DNA of 64,000 nt from contig NZ_AP024819.1 in the NCBI RefSeq assembly GCF_019703325.1, forward strand, positions 1,178,001 through 1,242,000, written 5' to 3'. The position numbers and the translations under genes were made by a program. Shown here one piece after another: positions 1 through 10,406 of the stretch. Position 1 is the first letter of the stretch. Every line of letters begins with the position of its first letter. The DNA is from Helicobacter sp. NHP19-012 (GTDB lineage Bacteria; Campylobacterota; Campylobacteria; Campylobacterales; Helicobacteraceae). Below the pieces are notes generated by a model. It saw only the letters and a list, made by a program, of their open reading frames with translations. It was not told the DNA's origin and searched no databases.

Positions 1-2153
1 CCAAAGGCTCTAAAATGCCCGATATTCGTCATACAACTGCCGATAAACACCTCATCAATCTTTTGGGGGCGTTTGGGGTTGTTTAGCACCTCGCTTAAAG
101 TCGCCACATCGTCCGGGTCATTGGGGCACGCCACAATGGGCTCTTTAATCTCGTTTAAGTCAATCTCAATCACGGCGGCGTATTCAGCGTCCGCATCTGG
201 CTCAAGCAAGATGGGGTTGTCAATCCACTCTTGCATTTTGGCCGCCCGTCTTTTTAAGGTGTCTTTATGCTCGTAGCCACTTTCTACCATTTGCTCTATG
301 AGCTGAGTATTTGAGCTCAAATACTCAATGATGGGCTCTTTATTTAAACGCACGGTGCAAGCGGCGGCACTCCTTTCAGCACTCGCATCGCTGAACTCAA
401 AGGCTTGCTCGATTTTAATGTCGCCCAAGCCCTCGATCTCTAAAATCCGCCCATTGAAAATATTTTTCTTGCCCTTTTTCTCCACGGTGAGCAAGCCCTG
501 CTTAATGGCGTAGTAAGGAATGGCATTCACCAAATCCCTTAGAGTGATCCCCGGCTGCATTTGCCCCTTAAAACGCACCAACACCGACTCGGGCATGTTT
601 AAGGGCATCGTGCCGGTTACCGCCGCAAAGGCGACTAAGCCACTGCCGGCGGGAAAACTAATGCCGATAGGAAAACGCGTGTGGCTGTCTCCGCCCGTGC
701 CTAAAGTGTCGGGTAGTCCCATGCGATTTAGCCAAGAGTGGATAATGCCATCTTTAGGTTTTAAAGCCACGCCCCCCCTACTGGTGAAAAACTGGGGCAA
801 GGTGGCTTGCAAGCTCACATCGGCAGGCTTGGGGTAAGCGGCAGTGTGGCAAAAGGATTGCAGCACAAAATCCGCCTCAAAGCTAAGGCTGGCTAGCTCT
901 TTAACCTCATCTCTAGTCATCGCTCCTGTGGTGTCTTGGCTGCCTACGGTGGTGGTAACAGGCTCGCAGTAAGCCCCGGGGCGCACCCCTGCCACGCCGC
1001 ACGCCCTGCCGACCATTTTTTGCGCTAGGGTGTAGCCTTTATTGCTCTCAGCGGGTTGCTTTGGGCTGGCAAAGACGCTCGAAGTGCCTAAGCCTAAGAA
1101 TTTACGGGCTTTATTGGTTAAGCCTCGCCCAATAATTAAGGCGATACGCCCCCCAGCGCGAAACTCATCGGCTAGGGTGGCGGGCTCTAAATTAAAGCGG
1201 CTCACCACCTGCCCTTGTTTATGGATTTCGCCCTTGTAAGGATAGACTTGGATAATGTCGCCCTCGTGTAAATCCTTGACATCAGCCACTAAGGGCAATG
1301 CACCGCTGTCCTCACAAGTGGCAAAGAAAATCGGGGCAATGACCCCCCCGATCACCACGCCCCCCGTGCGTTTATTCGGCACAAAGGGAATGTCCTGCCC
1401 AAAGTGCCACATCAAAGAGTTGGTCGCACTCTTACGCGAGCTGCCCGTGCCGACCACATCGCCCACATACACCACCGGCACGCCCTTAGATTTGGCTTTT
1501 TCTAGCCTTTGGGCGGTGTTTTCAATGCGGTTTTTAAGCATCGCATTGGCGTGTAGGGGTATGTCGCTACGGGTGAAAGCATCGCTAGCTGGGCTTAAAT
1601 CGTCCGTGTTGGTTTCGCCATCGATTTTAAGAACGCATAGCTCTAATTTCTCAGGCAAAGCAGGCTTGTTTAAAAACCATTCAGCATTCGCCCACGACTC
1701 TAGCACTTCTTTAGCTAGGGTATTGCTCTTGCTTAAATTGGCGATGGTTTCAAAAGAGTTATAGACAAGAAGCGTAGATTTTAAGGCTTGGCAGGCTTCT
1801 TTAGCCACTTCTGTATCTGTGCTTTGCAGGGCTAAAATCAGGGGGGCGACATTGTAACCGCCTAGCATTGTGCCTAAATAACGCACCGCCTCTAGGGGGC
1901 TAAAATACGAACACGCACATTTTTTCAACGCCACTTGCCCTAGAAACTCGGCTTTGACCTGTGCGCCTTCATCGACCCCGGGGCTCACCCTGTGGATCAA
2001 TAAATCCTTCGCAAAAGCACATGCATCGCTGTTTGTGGAGTGCATTAAAATCTCCACCACGCTTTGCACTTGCTTGGCACTTAAAGGCAAGGGGGGGATA
2101 TGCTCTTTTGCCCTCTCTTGCAGGGCGGCCTGGTATTCTTGTAAAAAGTCCAT
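1..2153 (-). CDS. acnB: Aconitate hydratase B, 3' end beyond the window
   Basis: Aconitase B of the TCA cycle, interconverting citrate and isocitrate through a [4Fe-4S] cluster. About 717 codons are visible from ATG 2153, which has AAAGGAG just upstream; family members are about 850-860 residues, so the C-terminus runs off the left edge. The B-type domain order is seen: an N-terminal helical region, a swivel segment with [16 protein letters not shown] near residue 240, [11 protein letters not shown] near residue 490, and [13 protein letters not shown] at the edge, whose Cys is a cluster ligand in the family. No frameshift is seen. It is transcribed away from mqnA. Confidence 0.96.
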   Translation of the reverse strand, partial: MDFLQEYQAALQERAKEHIPPLPLSAKQVQSVVEILMHSTNSDACAFAKDLLIHRVSPGVDEGAQVKAEFLGQVALKKCACSYFSPLEAVRYLGTMLGGYNVAPLILALQSTDTEVAKEACQALKSTLLVYNSFETIANLSKSNTLAKEVLESWANAEWFLNKPALPEKLELCVLKIDGETNTDDLSPASDAFTRSDIPLHANAMLKNRIENTAQRLEKAKSKGVPVVYVGDVVGTGSSRKSATNSLMWHFGQDIPFVPNKRTGGVVIGGVIAPIFFATCEDSGALPLVADVKDLHEGDIIQVYPYKGEIHKQGQVVSRFNLEPATLADEFRAGGRIALIIGRGLTNKARKFLGLGTSSVFASPKQPAESNKGYTLAQKMVGRACGVAGVRPGAYCEPVTTTVGSQDTTGAMTRDEVKELASLSFEADFVLQSFCHTAAYPKPADVSLQATLPQFFTSRGGVALKPKDGIIHSWLNRMGLPDTLGTGGDSHTRFPIGISFPAGSGLVAFAAVTGTMPLNMPESVLVRFKGQMQPGITLRDLVNAIPYYAIKQGLLTVEKKGKKNIFNGRILEIEGLGDIKIEQAFEFSDASAERSAAACTVRLNKEPIIEYLSSNTQLIEQMVESGYEHKDTLKRRAAKMQEWIDNPILLEPDADAEYAAVIEIDLNEIKEPIVACPNDPDDVATLSEVLNNPKRPQKIDEVFIGSCMTNIGHFRAF

Positions 2154-2182
2154 GAAACTCCTTTGGATAGTGTTCTTGAGTA

Positions 2183-2188
2183 TATAAT
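2183..2188. promoter_or_regulatory. Possible divergent -10 region between acnB and mqnA
   Basis: The short gap between the two divergent genes holds TATATAATAA, which reads as TATAAT on the plus strand and TTATTATATA on the minus strand. Helicobacter sigma-80 promoters depend mainly on such a -10 box, so the element could serve acnB, mqnA or both. No clear -35 box is visible. Confidence 0.4.
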
Positions 2189-2267
2189 AACTAACTTCTA
2201 TGAATTTTTGACTCCACTATGTCCATTTGTGGTTGTGGGGGCTTAAGATTGTGTAAAAAGGTTTGGC

Positions 2268-2963
2268 ATGCGTTTTGGAAAAATTGATTATTTGAATTTG
2301 CTCCCCTTTGACATTTTCATCAAGGGCTACCCCACGCCCTCAAGTTTCAAGCAATGCTTAAACCACAGAAAATCCTACCCTGCCAAGCTCAACCACGACT
2401 TCTTTTTTAGGCGTATCGATGCAGGCTTTATCTCGTCTTTGGCAGGGTATGATTCTTGGCGTAAAAAGCAGGTTACCTCCTGTGCCATCATTGGCAATAA
2501 AAAGGTTTTAAGCGTACTAGTGCTGTTGCAAGAAAAAGAAGGTTTAGACGCGCAATCGGCGACTTCTAACGCCCTGTGCCAAGTCTTGGGGCTTAAGGGG
2601 CAAGTGCTCATCGGGGATAAAGCCCTGCGTTTTTACCACCAGCCCCAGCCCAAGAGCGATTTTGTGGATTTAGCCACGCTGTGGCACCAAAAAACGGGCT
2701 TACCCTTTGTCTTTGGGCGTTTTTGCTACCAAGCCCATGGCAAGTTTTATACAAAAATGGCAAAAGCCTTTTATCAAAGACCCATTAAAATCCCCCATTA
2801 TATCCTAGAGCAAAGAGCCAAGCAAAGCGGGCTAAATCGGGGGCAAATTCTGTACTACTTAAAGCACATTTTATACAGAGTACGCCCCAAAGAAGAGTTT
2901 TCTTTGCACTGCTTTTACCGCCAAGTGCGTTTGAAAAGAGTCCCTAGACCTAGACGCTTTTAG
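2268..2963 (+). CDS. mqnA: Chorismate dehydratase MqnA (futalosine menaquinone pathway)
   Basis: A 231-residue protein of the MqnA family, which dehydrates chorismate to 3-enolpyruvylbenzoate, the first committed step of the futalosine route to menaquinone used by Helicobacter and Campylobacter. Family-like stretches are KIDYLNLLPFDIF at the start, RIDAGFISSLAGYDSW around residues 47-62, and LATLWHQKTGLPFVFGRF in the middle; the fold is that of a periplasmic-binding-protein-like enzyme without a signal peptide, hence cytoplasmic. Its 3' end overlaps the convergent membrane protein gene by 14 bases. Confidence 0.88.
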   Translation: MRFGKIDYLNLLPFDIFIKGYPTPSSFKQCLNHRKSYPAKLNHDFFFRRIDAGFISSLAGYDSWRKKQVTSCAIIGNKKVLSVLVLLQEKEGLDAQSATSNALCQVLGLKGQVLIGDKALRFYHQPQPKSDFVDLATLWHQKTGLPFVFGRFCYQAHGKFYTKMAKAFYQRPIKIPHYILEQRAKQSGLNRGQILYYLKHILYRVRPKEEFSLHCFYRQVRLKRVPRPRRF

Positions 2964-3699
2964 GGGCAAAGAGCGATTCAGCAAGCCAGCTTAAAAACCC
3001 CAGCACATAAAAGCTTAGGCGAGCTTCGTTGAAACGCTCCACTTGAAAGAGCGTGGACGCACTCAACAGAAAGATTAAAATCCCCACTGCCAAAACCCAT
3101 AGATTCGTGTATTCGTAAAGCCCAAAGTGATTAGGGTATTTGGCAAGCAGGCACAAGAGCCACACCAGCCCCAAACAAAAGAGCGTAAAATCCCCATAGG
3201 CTAGCCAACTAGAGTCTAAAAGATAACTTTGTAAACCCAAAGCAAAGATAAAAAATAAACAAGTATTGATAGACGGGGCGAAAAAGAGCAGGGTTTGTGT
3301 TAGGGGGCTGTCCTGCCACTTGAGCAAAAAGCGCCCCAGCCCCAAGATGCCAAAGGCGATGAAAAAGAACAAAGAGAGTAAAAAGCCTTCAAGCTGGCTT
3401 AAACTTGGGGGGTGTAGGTATAGGTAAATAAAGAGCGCACCGCTGGCTAGGGCAACAAGTTTGGGGGGGATATGGCGTTCTTTGCGCCACAAGGAGTGCA
3501 AGAGATACACCAAAGAGAGCACAGCCCCGCCTAAATAAAACCCCCAAATCAGGGGTTTGTAAAAACCCTTGTTTAAAATGCTAAAGAATTGCGCAAACGA
3601 GTGGTTAAAACTTGTGCACAACAGGGTTAAGGCCGTGATCACAAAGAGCACAAAAAAGAGCGAGGAGAGCACCATTTGGCAGAGAGTGGGCTTATGCAT
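2950..3699 (-). CDS. Integral membrane protein of unknown function
   Basis: A 249-residue, strongly hydrophobic protein with about seven likely membrane segments (starting LSSLFFVLFVITALTLL and ending with VLAVGILIFLLSASTLF) joined by short loops. I do not recognise a functional motif. Its ATG shares one base with the amiA stop codon (TGATG), so the two are translationally coupled; in H. pylori a comparable unknown membrane gene lies in the same neighbourhood. The position behind a periplasmic amidase suggests an envelope role, which is only an inference. Confidence 0.75.
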   Translation of the reverse strand: MHKPTLCQMVLSSLFFVLFVITALTLLCTSFNHSFAQFFSILNKGFYKPLIWGFYLGGAVLSLVYLLHSLWRKERHIPPKLVALASGALFIYLYLHPPSLSQLEGFLLSLFFFIAFGILGLGRFLLKWQDSPLTQTLLFFAPSINTCLFFIFALGLQSYLLDSSWLAYGDFTLFCLGLVWLLCLLAKYPNHFGLYEYTNLWVLAVGILIFLLSASTLFQVERFNEARLSFYVLGFLSWLAESLFAPKSV

Positions 3700-4772
3700 C
3701 AGTAGTTTTTACTAATGAAACTTTGCACGCCATCGGCAATCCCTTGGGCGAGCCATTGCTCATAGCGTTTGTCTTGGATGCGTTTGGACTCTTTGGGGTT
3801 GGAGTTGTAGCCAATCTCAATCAAGATCGAGGGCATTAAAGCCCCCGCAAGCACCCAAAAGGGCCCCTCGCGCACGCCCCCATCCACCACGCCTTTATAA
3901 TGTTTGCGCAATTTGTTTAACATCCCAAACTGCACATCAATGGCAAGTTTATTTGAGATGATGAGCCTTTGTGAGTTAAGAGAGTTTAAGAAAGAGAGTT
4001 TGGAGAAATAGTCCATGATTTTGACATCATCTTGGTTTTCCTGCTCGGCGACCTTGCGCGCCCGCTCGCTTCTAGCAGTGGAGAGAAAATAGGTTTCAAT
4101 GCCCTCGGGGTTGGTGGGGGCGTTTTTGGGGATAGAATTGGCGTGTATGGAGATAAACAAGTCGGCGTTATTGTTGTTGGCAAATTCGGTGCGGGCTTTC
4201 AGGCTGATATAAACATCCTTTTTACGCGTCATATAGACTTTATAGCCCCTTTTGGCTAATTCTTGTTGTAAGTCCTTAGCCACGGCGAGCACAATGCGCT
4301 TTTCGCAAACATGGTTGACCCCCAACGCCCCGCAGTCATGCCCGCCATGCCCGGGGTCGATCACTACCTTAAACTGCTTCAACTCTTTGGGGTTGGATTC
4401 TAAAATCCGCACCTTTTGGCGCACCAAAGGGTGGGTTTGGATAAAAATATACAAGTGGTTGTGGGCGATTTTGTAGCTGTAGGCGGTGTTCTTATTCCAA
4501 GTGATCCAAATTTGCGTGGTTTTATGGTGGTGGACGATTTTAATAGCACTCTTGTTGGCGAAGTGGTAGCGTCTAGGTGGGGGTTGAAGCTGGGCTTGCA
4601 CCCGCAATAGGGCCTTAAAATGCGCAAAGCGGGTTTCTTGCAACACATGGCGGTTGATGGGCTGGTTAAAGGTGATTCTAAAAGAACTCACCCCAAAGGG
4701 GACGACATTGATGATTTTAAGCGTGTGTGCGCCCAGGGTACAGACAAAAAGGCAGAGAAAAAGGAAGCGCAC
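3699..4772 (-). CDS. amiA: N-acetylmuramoyl-L-alanine amidase AmiA
   Basis: Periplasmic zinc amidase that removes stem peptides from peptidoglycan; in H. pylori AmiA is needed for daughter-cell separation and the coccoid transition. The 357-residue protein has a signal peptide (residues 1-15, RFLFLCLFVCTLGAHT), an AMIN-like beta domain to about residue 120, and an Amidase_3 domain from about 135. Zinc and catalytic motifs are seen: VVIDPGHGGHD, the Glu of CEKRIVLAVAK, LFISIHANS and the terminal SILIEIGYNSNPKES. It is shorter than the roughly 440-residue H. pylori enzyme, mainly between the two domains. It follows fabX by two bases. Confidence 0.93.
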   Translation of the reverse strand: MRFLFLCLFVCTLGAHTLKIINVVPFGVSSFRITFNQPINRHVLQETRFAHFKALLRVQAQLQPPPRRYHFANKSAIKIVHHHKTTQIWITWNKNTAYSYKIAHNHLYIFIQTHPLVRQKVRILESNPKELKQFKVVIDPGHGGHDCGALGVNHVCEKRIVLAVAKDLQQELAKRGYKVYMTRKKDVYISLKARTEFANNNNADLFISIHANSIPKNAPTNPEGIETYFLSTARSERARKVAEQENQDDVKIMDYFSKLSFLNSLNSQRLIISNKLAIDVQFGMLNKLRKHYKGVVDGGVREGPFWVLAGALMPSILIEIGYNSNPKESKRIQDKRYEQWLAQGIADGVQSFISKNY

Positions 4773-4774
4773 CT

Positions 4775-5866
4775 TTAGCCTTGGGTCAGCTCTTGCACGA
4801 GTTCGTGTACGCTGATGATCTTTTCAATGCGGTATCCATTGGCCCCCGTGAAATACAGCCCCTCCGCGCGGTTGCCCTGATGTGCCCGCCCGAGTCCATC
4901 GGCGATACAATAGCCTACATTGCGGGCTTCTTCACCTCTATTGCAAGGGCTCACACAATTGCTCACGCAGGCGATCTTAGGGGCATTGCCCTCTTTGATG
5001 CGCTCTAAAACTCCCGTGTTGATCGCGCGGGCGGGGTAGCCCACGGGGGATTTAATAAGCAAAATATCCTCTTTTTTCAAGGCGGGCAAAATCTCAGCGT
5101 AGACCTTGGCATCGCACTCCTTCGTGCCTAAAAAGCGGGTCGCCATTTGCACCCCGCTTGCCCCTAGACTTAGCATGGTGTCTATGTCCTTCCTATCCCA
5201 AATGCCCCCAGCGGCGATGATGGGGATGTCCCCCCACTCCTTGGCCGCCTCCACAATACCCGGGACCAAATGTTCTAGCTGGAACTCTTCCTTGAAACAA
5301 TCCTCGTATTTGAAACCCTGATGCCCACCGCTCAAAGGCCCCTCTACAACCACGGCATCGGGGATTTTCTTATAACGCGCACTCCAGCGCTTGCAAATGA
5401 TTTGTAAAGCCTTGATTGAAGAGATGATGGGGACTAGAGCCACGCTAGGAAAGTCCTTGGTAAACTCGGGCATGTTTGTGGGCAAGCCTGCCCCTGTGAT
5501 GATGACATTTGCCCCCGCCTCACAAGCGTCCCGCACCACGCGCCCATATTCGTTGATGGCGTGTAGGATATTCGCCCCCAAGGGTTTAGCCCCACAAATT
5601 TTACGGGCATTTTTAAAGATTTCATTTAGGGCTTGTTTGGAGTAGAAGTTCAAGGCTTCAAAGGGCTTTTTTGCCACGATCTTCTCCACATAGCGCATGT
5701 TCTTGTAATAGCCCGTGCCCACCGCCGAGATCACGCCTAAAACGCCCTCTTTGGCGGCGTTACCAGCCAATTCATCCCAACTGATCCCCACGCCCATGCC
5801 CCCTTGAAAAATGGGATATTGGATCGTGTGTTTGCCGATTTTGAGCGGTTTTAATGTAGAAATCAT
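4775..5866 (-). CDS. fabX: FabX-type decanoyl-ACP dehydrogenase/isomerase (nitronate monooxygenase fold)
   Basis: A 363-residue FMN TIM-barrel protein of the nitronate monooxygenase superfamily. The H. pylori gene at the same place (between tyrS and amiA) was long called 2-nitropropane dioxygenase and is now known as FabX, which makes the cis double bond of unsaturated fatty acids. Supporting marks are FQGGMGVGISWDELAG at the start, the conserved His in GPLSGGHQGF near residue 180, the FMN-phosphate loop IIAAGGIWDRKDID, and four cysteines near residues 297-320 (CVSNCVSPC followed by a Cys in NVGYC), fitting the [4Fe-4S] site of FabX. Plain nitronate monooxygenases lack that cluster. Confidence 0.85.
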   Translation of the reverse strand: MISTLKPLKIGKHTIQYPIFQGGMGVGISWDELAGNAAKEGVLGVISAVGTGYYKNMRYVEKIVAKKPFEALNFYSKQALNEIFKNARKICGAKPLGANILHAINEYGRVVRDACEAGANVIITGAGLPTNMPEFTKDFPSVALVPIISSIKALQIICKRWSARYKKIPDAVVVEGPLSGGHQGFKYEDCFKEEFQLEHLVPGIVEAAKEWGDIPIIAAGGIWDRKDIDTMLSLGASGVQMATRFLGTKECDAKVYAEILPALKKEDILLIKSPVGYPARAINTGVLERIKEGNAPKIACVSNCVSPCNRGEEARNVGYCIADGLGRAHQGNRAEGLYFTGANGYRIEKIISVHELVQELTQG

Positions 5867-5876
5867 GCGGTCTACT

Positions 5877-7079
5877 TTAGCGAATAATGGCTTTTAAAAA
5901 TTTTCGTTTACCCACTTGCACGACATAGGTGCCGGCAGAAAAGTGAAATTGTTCGTCTAAAAGCACTTCTTGATCGATCTTTACGCCTCCTGCCCTGATA
6001 TCGCGTCTAGCTTGCGAAGTGGAAGGGCACAAGCGCGCCTCTTTAAGCACTTGGGCGATCCAAACCCCTGCGCTAAACTCCATTTGCGCCAAATCATCGG
6101 GGATTTGCTTTTGGCTAAAGATGAGATCAAAGGCGGCTTTAGCCCCTTGTGCCTGCTCTTTAGAGTGCAAGCGGGCGGTGATCTCTAGGGCTAGGTTCTC
6201 TTTCGCTGCCTTGGGGTGCAAAGCCCCCTTTTCTACCCCCATTTTAAGCTCTGCAATTTCTGCGCTCGTTTTGCTGCTTAAAAGTTCGTAGTAACGCCAC
6301 ATCAAGGCATCACTGATGCTCAAAAGTTTAGCATACATGCTCTTAGCCTCTTCGCTCACCCCGATGTAATTGCCTAAACTCTTACTCATTTTAGCCACAC
6401 CATCCAAGCCCTCCAAAAGGGGCATGGTCAGCACGCTCTGCTCCTTAGACAAGCCATAAGCTCTTTGCAAAAACCGCCCCACGAGCAGATTAAACTTTTG
6501 ATCGTTGCCCCCAAGTTCAATATCACTTTGTAGTGCCACGGAGTCGTAACCTTGCAAAAGCGGATACATGAACTCAACCATACTGATGGGCTTATTTTCC
6601 TTGTGGCGTTTTTCAAAGTCATCTCTTTCAAGCATTCTAGCCACTGAGAATTTAGAAGTCAATACCAACAAGCCCTCCGCCCCCAGCGGGCTTAGCCACT
6701 TGGAGTTGAAACAAACCTCAGTCAAGGCGGGGTCTAAGATTTTAAACACCTGTTGCTCGTAGGTCTTAGCGTTGGTTAAAACTTCTTCAAAACTTAGAGT
6801 CTTTCTCGTTTCGCTCTTGCCACTGGGATCGCCAATCGTGGCGGTGAAATCTCCGATCACAAACTGCACCTTTGCCCCGTGTTTTTGTAAAGTGGCGAGC
6901 TTATTTAAAAGCACGGCATGCCCTAGGTGCAAATCGGGAGCTGTTGGGTCAAAGCCCGCCTTCGCGCTGAAACGCTCCCCTGTGGTGTAGAATTTTGCCA
7001 CTAGGCTTTGCAAATACTCCAAGCCGATGCACTCGCCCATGCCTCTTGTGATGTCTGCCATCGCCTCTTGAACACTCAT
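5877..7079 (-). CDS. tyrS: Tyrosyl-tRNA synthetase
   Basis: Class I aminoacyl-tRNA synthetase charging tRNA-Tyr, 400 residues, in the cytoplasm. The HIGH-like motif is DLHLGHAVLLNKL near residue 50, the KMSKS loop is VAKMSKSLGNYIG near residue 230, and an S4 RNA-binding domain lies at the end (TSQARRDIRAGGVKIDQE). The sequence FDPTAPDLHLGHAV is that of the longer TyrZ-like class. It sits 9 bases downstream of spoT and 10 upstream of fabX, as in H. pylori, so it is probably cotranscribed with them. Confidence 0.95.
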   Translation of the reverse strand: MSVQEAMADITRGMGECIGLEYLQSLVAKFYTTGERFSAKAGFDPTAPDLHLGHAVLLNKLATLQKHGAKVQFVIGDFTATIGDPSGKSETRKTLSFEEVLTNAKTYEQQVFKILDPALTEVCFNSKWLSPLGAEGLLVLTSKFSVARMLERDDFEKRHKENKPISMVEFMYPLLQGYDSVALQSDIELGGNDQKFNLLVGRFLQRAYGLSKEQSVLTMPLLEGLDGVAKMSKSLGNYIGVSEEAKSMYAKLLSISDALMWRYYELLSSKTSAEIAELKMGVEKGALHPKAAKENLALEITARLHSKEQAQGAKAAFDLIFSQKQIPDDLAQMEFSAGVWIAQVLKEARLCPSTSQARRDIRAGGVKIDQEVLLDEQFHFSAGTYVVQVGKRKFLKAIIR

Positions 7080-7088
7080 ATCTATCCT

Positions 7089-9410
7089 TTAATCCTGATA
7101 GGCATCTTTAATGCTGCTAAACTCTGTTAAACGGTCTTTATACTTGTGGGTGAGTATGTCCTTAAACTCCCCGATTTCTTTTTTACCCGTGTATTCAAAG
7201 AGAATTTCGCAATTTGTGGAGTATTGCCCATGGCTAGCATACTGCACCCTTACAATGCTACAATCGTTTTTTATCAAAAAATTTAAGATTTGCAAAAGGC
7301 TGTCTTTCGTGCTGCCTATATAGATAATGATCTTAAAAATCTCTCTGTCTTTCTTGCTCCAAGCAATGAAGACCATCGGTAAACCTATATCGATGTCCTC
7401 GCAACCATTTTTACAAAGTTTCGTGTGTACCACAACCTTATGGTCTTTAATACTGGGCATGACTGCCACGATCTCATCGCCTTTCTTAGGGTGGCAACAA
7501 TCGTTGAAAATCACTTGCTTGATTTGGGTGTGGGGGTTGGTGTAGACGATAAAATGGTCCAAATCGCATTTTTTCAGCCCAATATACGGAGCAGGTAGAC
7601 CCAATATACGCCCAAATTTGAATTGCATGAGGTTTTTCATTAAAAAGCCAAATTGTTTTTGCTCTTGTTTGTGGTGTGGGCGAGGGTGTTCCCGGACTTT
7701 CTCTTGGATTTGCTCAACCAGCTTTTTTATCCCCTCGATGCTCTTAATGGATTCACTCAAACTCCCTTCCACACCATGCTCGGCGAGCTTTTTCTCAAAG
7801 GTGAGGTATTGTTTCGCCCCGATGTCTAGCCCAAAAATAGGGGTTTCAAAAATGGTGTTTAAGATATTTACCATGCTTTTTGCGTCAATCTCTTTAAGCT
7901 GGTTTTTGCGTTGGAGTTTTAAATGGTTTTTTGCCCTCGTGGTGCGGAGTTGATTAAGCCATGTAAAGCGGGGGATGTTTTTATCGCCCTTAATGATCTT
8001 CACCACATCCCCACTTTTTAGTTTTTCGTTTAAGTTAGCCTTTTTATTGTTGACAAAGGCTTCCTCTGCTTTGTCGCCCAGTTCGCTATGGATCATGTAG
8101 GCAAAGTCCAGCACGATAGACTCAGCGGGCAAGGTGTAGCTGTCTCCATTGGGTGAAAACACTGTGATGTCCTCACGATACAACACATCGCTTTGCACCA
8201 GTTCGTAAAACTCCTTAGGGTTTTCTTTGGGCTCCTCGTTTTTGTATTTGAGATTGTGTAGCCATTTCAAATGTTCGCTCTCCACGCCCCCGGCTTTATA
8301 CTTCCAGTGCGCCGAGTTGCCATACTCCGCCCCAAGGTGCATGTCAAAGGTGCGGATTTGCACCTCATAAATGTTTGACTCGTCAAAAATGGTTGTGTGG
8401 ATCGTTTGGTAGCCATTTTCCTTAGGTAAGGCTATATGGTCTTTAAAACGCGACACGATGGGCTTGAAATGCAAATGCACAATGCCTAAGATTTTATAGC
8501 ACTCTAGGGGTTTTTTCACAAGGACACGCACTGCCATGAGGTCTAAAATTTCATCCTTATTCACCGCCCCCTTTCTTTGCATTTTTAGATAGATGGAGTA
8601 GGGGCGTTTAATACGGGTGGCGATTTGAAAATCCCCCTCGCTAAAGCCCGCCTCATAAAACATTTTCTCTAACTTGCTGGCAAATTGGTTTAATTTAAGC
8701 GATAGGGCTTGTTTGCTCTGCTCTAGGTAGGCTTGGATGCTTTGGTATTCGTGGGGATAAACATAGTAGAAACATTTATCCTCAAGCTCGTTTTTAATGG
8801 ACGACATGCCAAGACGACTAGCGATGGGGGCGTAGACGGCCATGGTCTCTTTAGAAATGCGGATTTGCTTGTTTCTGGGCAAAGCGTCTAGGGTCAGCAT
8901 ATTGTGTAAACGATCGCTGACTTTCACCACCAAAGCCCTGGGGTCTTTAATGGCACTGACTAAAATTTTTCTAAAGGTGAGTGCTGTCAAGAGCAAGTGG
9001 GGGTTCTCAGGGTCAAAGGCGAGTTCTTCCTTGCGGATTTCGGTGATTTTGGTGAGCGCATCCACTAAGTTTGCCACATCCTCGCCAAATTTCTCCCGCA
9101 CTTCTGCTAGCTCGCAGGGCGTGTCCTCCACGACATCGTGCAAGAGAGAGGCGCAGATCATCGCCTCATCCCCCCCACAAAAAGCGACAATGCTCGCCAC
9201 ACAAATGGGGTGGGTGATGTAGGGCGCACCCCCTTTACGCTTTTGGCCTGTGTGGTAATGGGTGGCTAAATCTAGGGCTTCTTGGATTTTGGGGGTGATG
9301 GTGGTGGTGTTTCGCAAAACACTGACCGCCCCTTTAGGGTTGTCAATGTCCTTAACGAGTTCTAAAATTTGGGTTAAACTGCCATAATGGGGCGCTTTAG
9401 AATCTCTCAT
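7089..9410 (-). CDS. spoT: Bifunctional (p)ppGpp synthetase/hydrolase SpoT
   Basis: The single long RSH enzyme of Helicobacter, which makes and degrades (p)ppGpp. From ATG 9410 it has 773 residues, matching the family; the open frame extends 29 codons further but that extension lies inside rpoZ. Domains in order: HD hydrolase (LLHDVVEDTPC, His/Asp at 91-92), synthetase (IALPKENGYQTIHT, near residue 330), TGS (ITVFSPNGDSYTLP), a helical/zinc-finger-like part (FNDCCHPKKGDEIVAV) and a C-terminal ACT domain. The start overlaps the rpoZ stop region by 14 bases, so translation is probably coupled. Confidence 0.94.
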   Translation of the reverse strand: MRDSKAPHYGSLTQILELVKDIDNPKGAVSVLRNTTTITPKIQEALDLATHYHTGQKRKGGAPYITHPICVASIVAFCGGDEAMICASLLHDVVEDTPCELAEVREKFGEDVANLVDALTKITEIRKEELAFDPENPHLLLTALTFRKILVSAIKDPRALVVKVSDRLHNMLTLDALPRNKQIRISKETMAVYAPIASRLGMSSIKNELEDKCFYYVYPHEYQSIQAYLEQSKQALSLKLNQFASKLEKMFYEAGFSEGDFQIATRIKRPYSIYLKMQRKGAVNKDEILDLMAVRVLVKKPLECYKILGIVHLHFKPIVSRFKDHIALPKENGYQTIHTTIFDESNIYEVQIRTFDMHLGAEYGNSAHWKYKAGGVESEHLKWLHNLKYKNEEPKENPKEFYELVQSDVLYREDITVFSPNGDSYTLPAESIVLDFAYMIHSELGDKAEEAFVNNKKANLNEKLKSGDVVKIIKGDKNIPRFTWLNQLRTTRAKNHLKLQRKNQLKEIDAKSMVNILNTIFETPIFGLDIGAKQYLTFEKKLAEHGVEGSLSESIKSIEGIKKLVEQIQEKVREHPRPHHKQEQKQFGFLMKNLMQFKFGRILGLPAPYIGLKKCDLDHFIVYTNPHTQIKQVIFNDCCHPKKGDEIVAVMPSIKDHKVVVHTKLCKNGCEDIDIGLPMVFIAWSKKDREIFKIIIYIGSTKDSLLQILNFLIKNDCSIVRVQYASHGQYSTNCEILFEYTGKKEIGEFKDILTHKYKDRLTEFSSIKDAYQD

Positions 9411-9612
9411 CAATGTAGTCAAGACCGATTTTCCCCTCAGCAATTTCGCAAATGGCAATATCGGTGGGCTTGTGGGTTTTGGTGTCCATCGCCACAAGGG
9501 GTTGCACCCCAGCGCCTAACTGCTTGACGCGTGAAAAGATCAAATTAGAGAGAATGTAGCGATCCCCATTAACCTTATCCAAAGCCTTAGCCACAATTTC
9601 TTCTGTTCGCAT
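9397..9612 (-). CDS. rpoZ: DNA-directed RNA polymerase omega subunit
   Basis: A 71-residue omega subunit, which helps fold beta' and assemble RNA polymerase. The family features are MRTEEIVAKALDKV at the start, RYILSNLIFSRVKQL in the conserved helix, and a short acidic tail. It lies between pyrH and spoT, the standard order in epsilonproteobacteria, where omega and the (p)ppGpp enzyme are commonly cotranscribed. The start has AAAGGAGCACAG upstream. Confidence 0.93.
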   Translation of the reverse strand: MRTEEIVAKALDKVNGDRYILSNLIFSRVKQLGAGVQPLVAMDTKTHKPTDIAICEIAEGKIGLDYIDERF

Positions 9613-9628
9613 CTGTGCTCCTTTTTTG

Positions 9629-10361
<733 letters not shown>

Positions 10362-10406
10362 TCAATTCTATGAATGCCAAAAGGCCGCATTTTACAACAA
10401 ATAGCC

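Noticed and set aside
9411..9497. Longer start of SpoT
   Set aside because: The extra 29 codons lie inside rpoZ and are Pro/Trp-rich without similarity; ATG 9410 gives the expected length.
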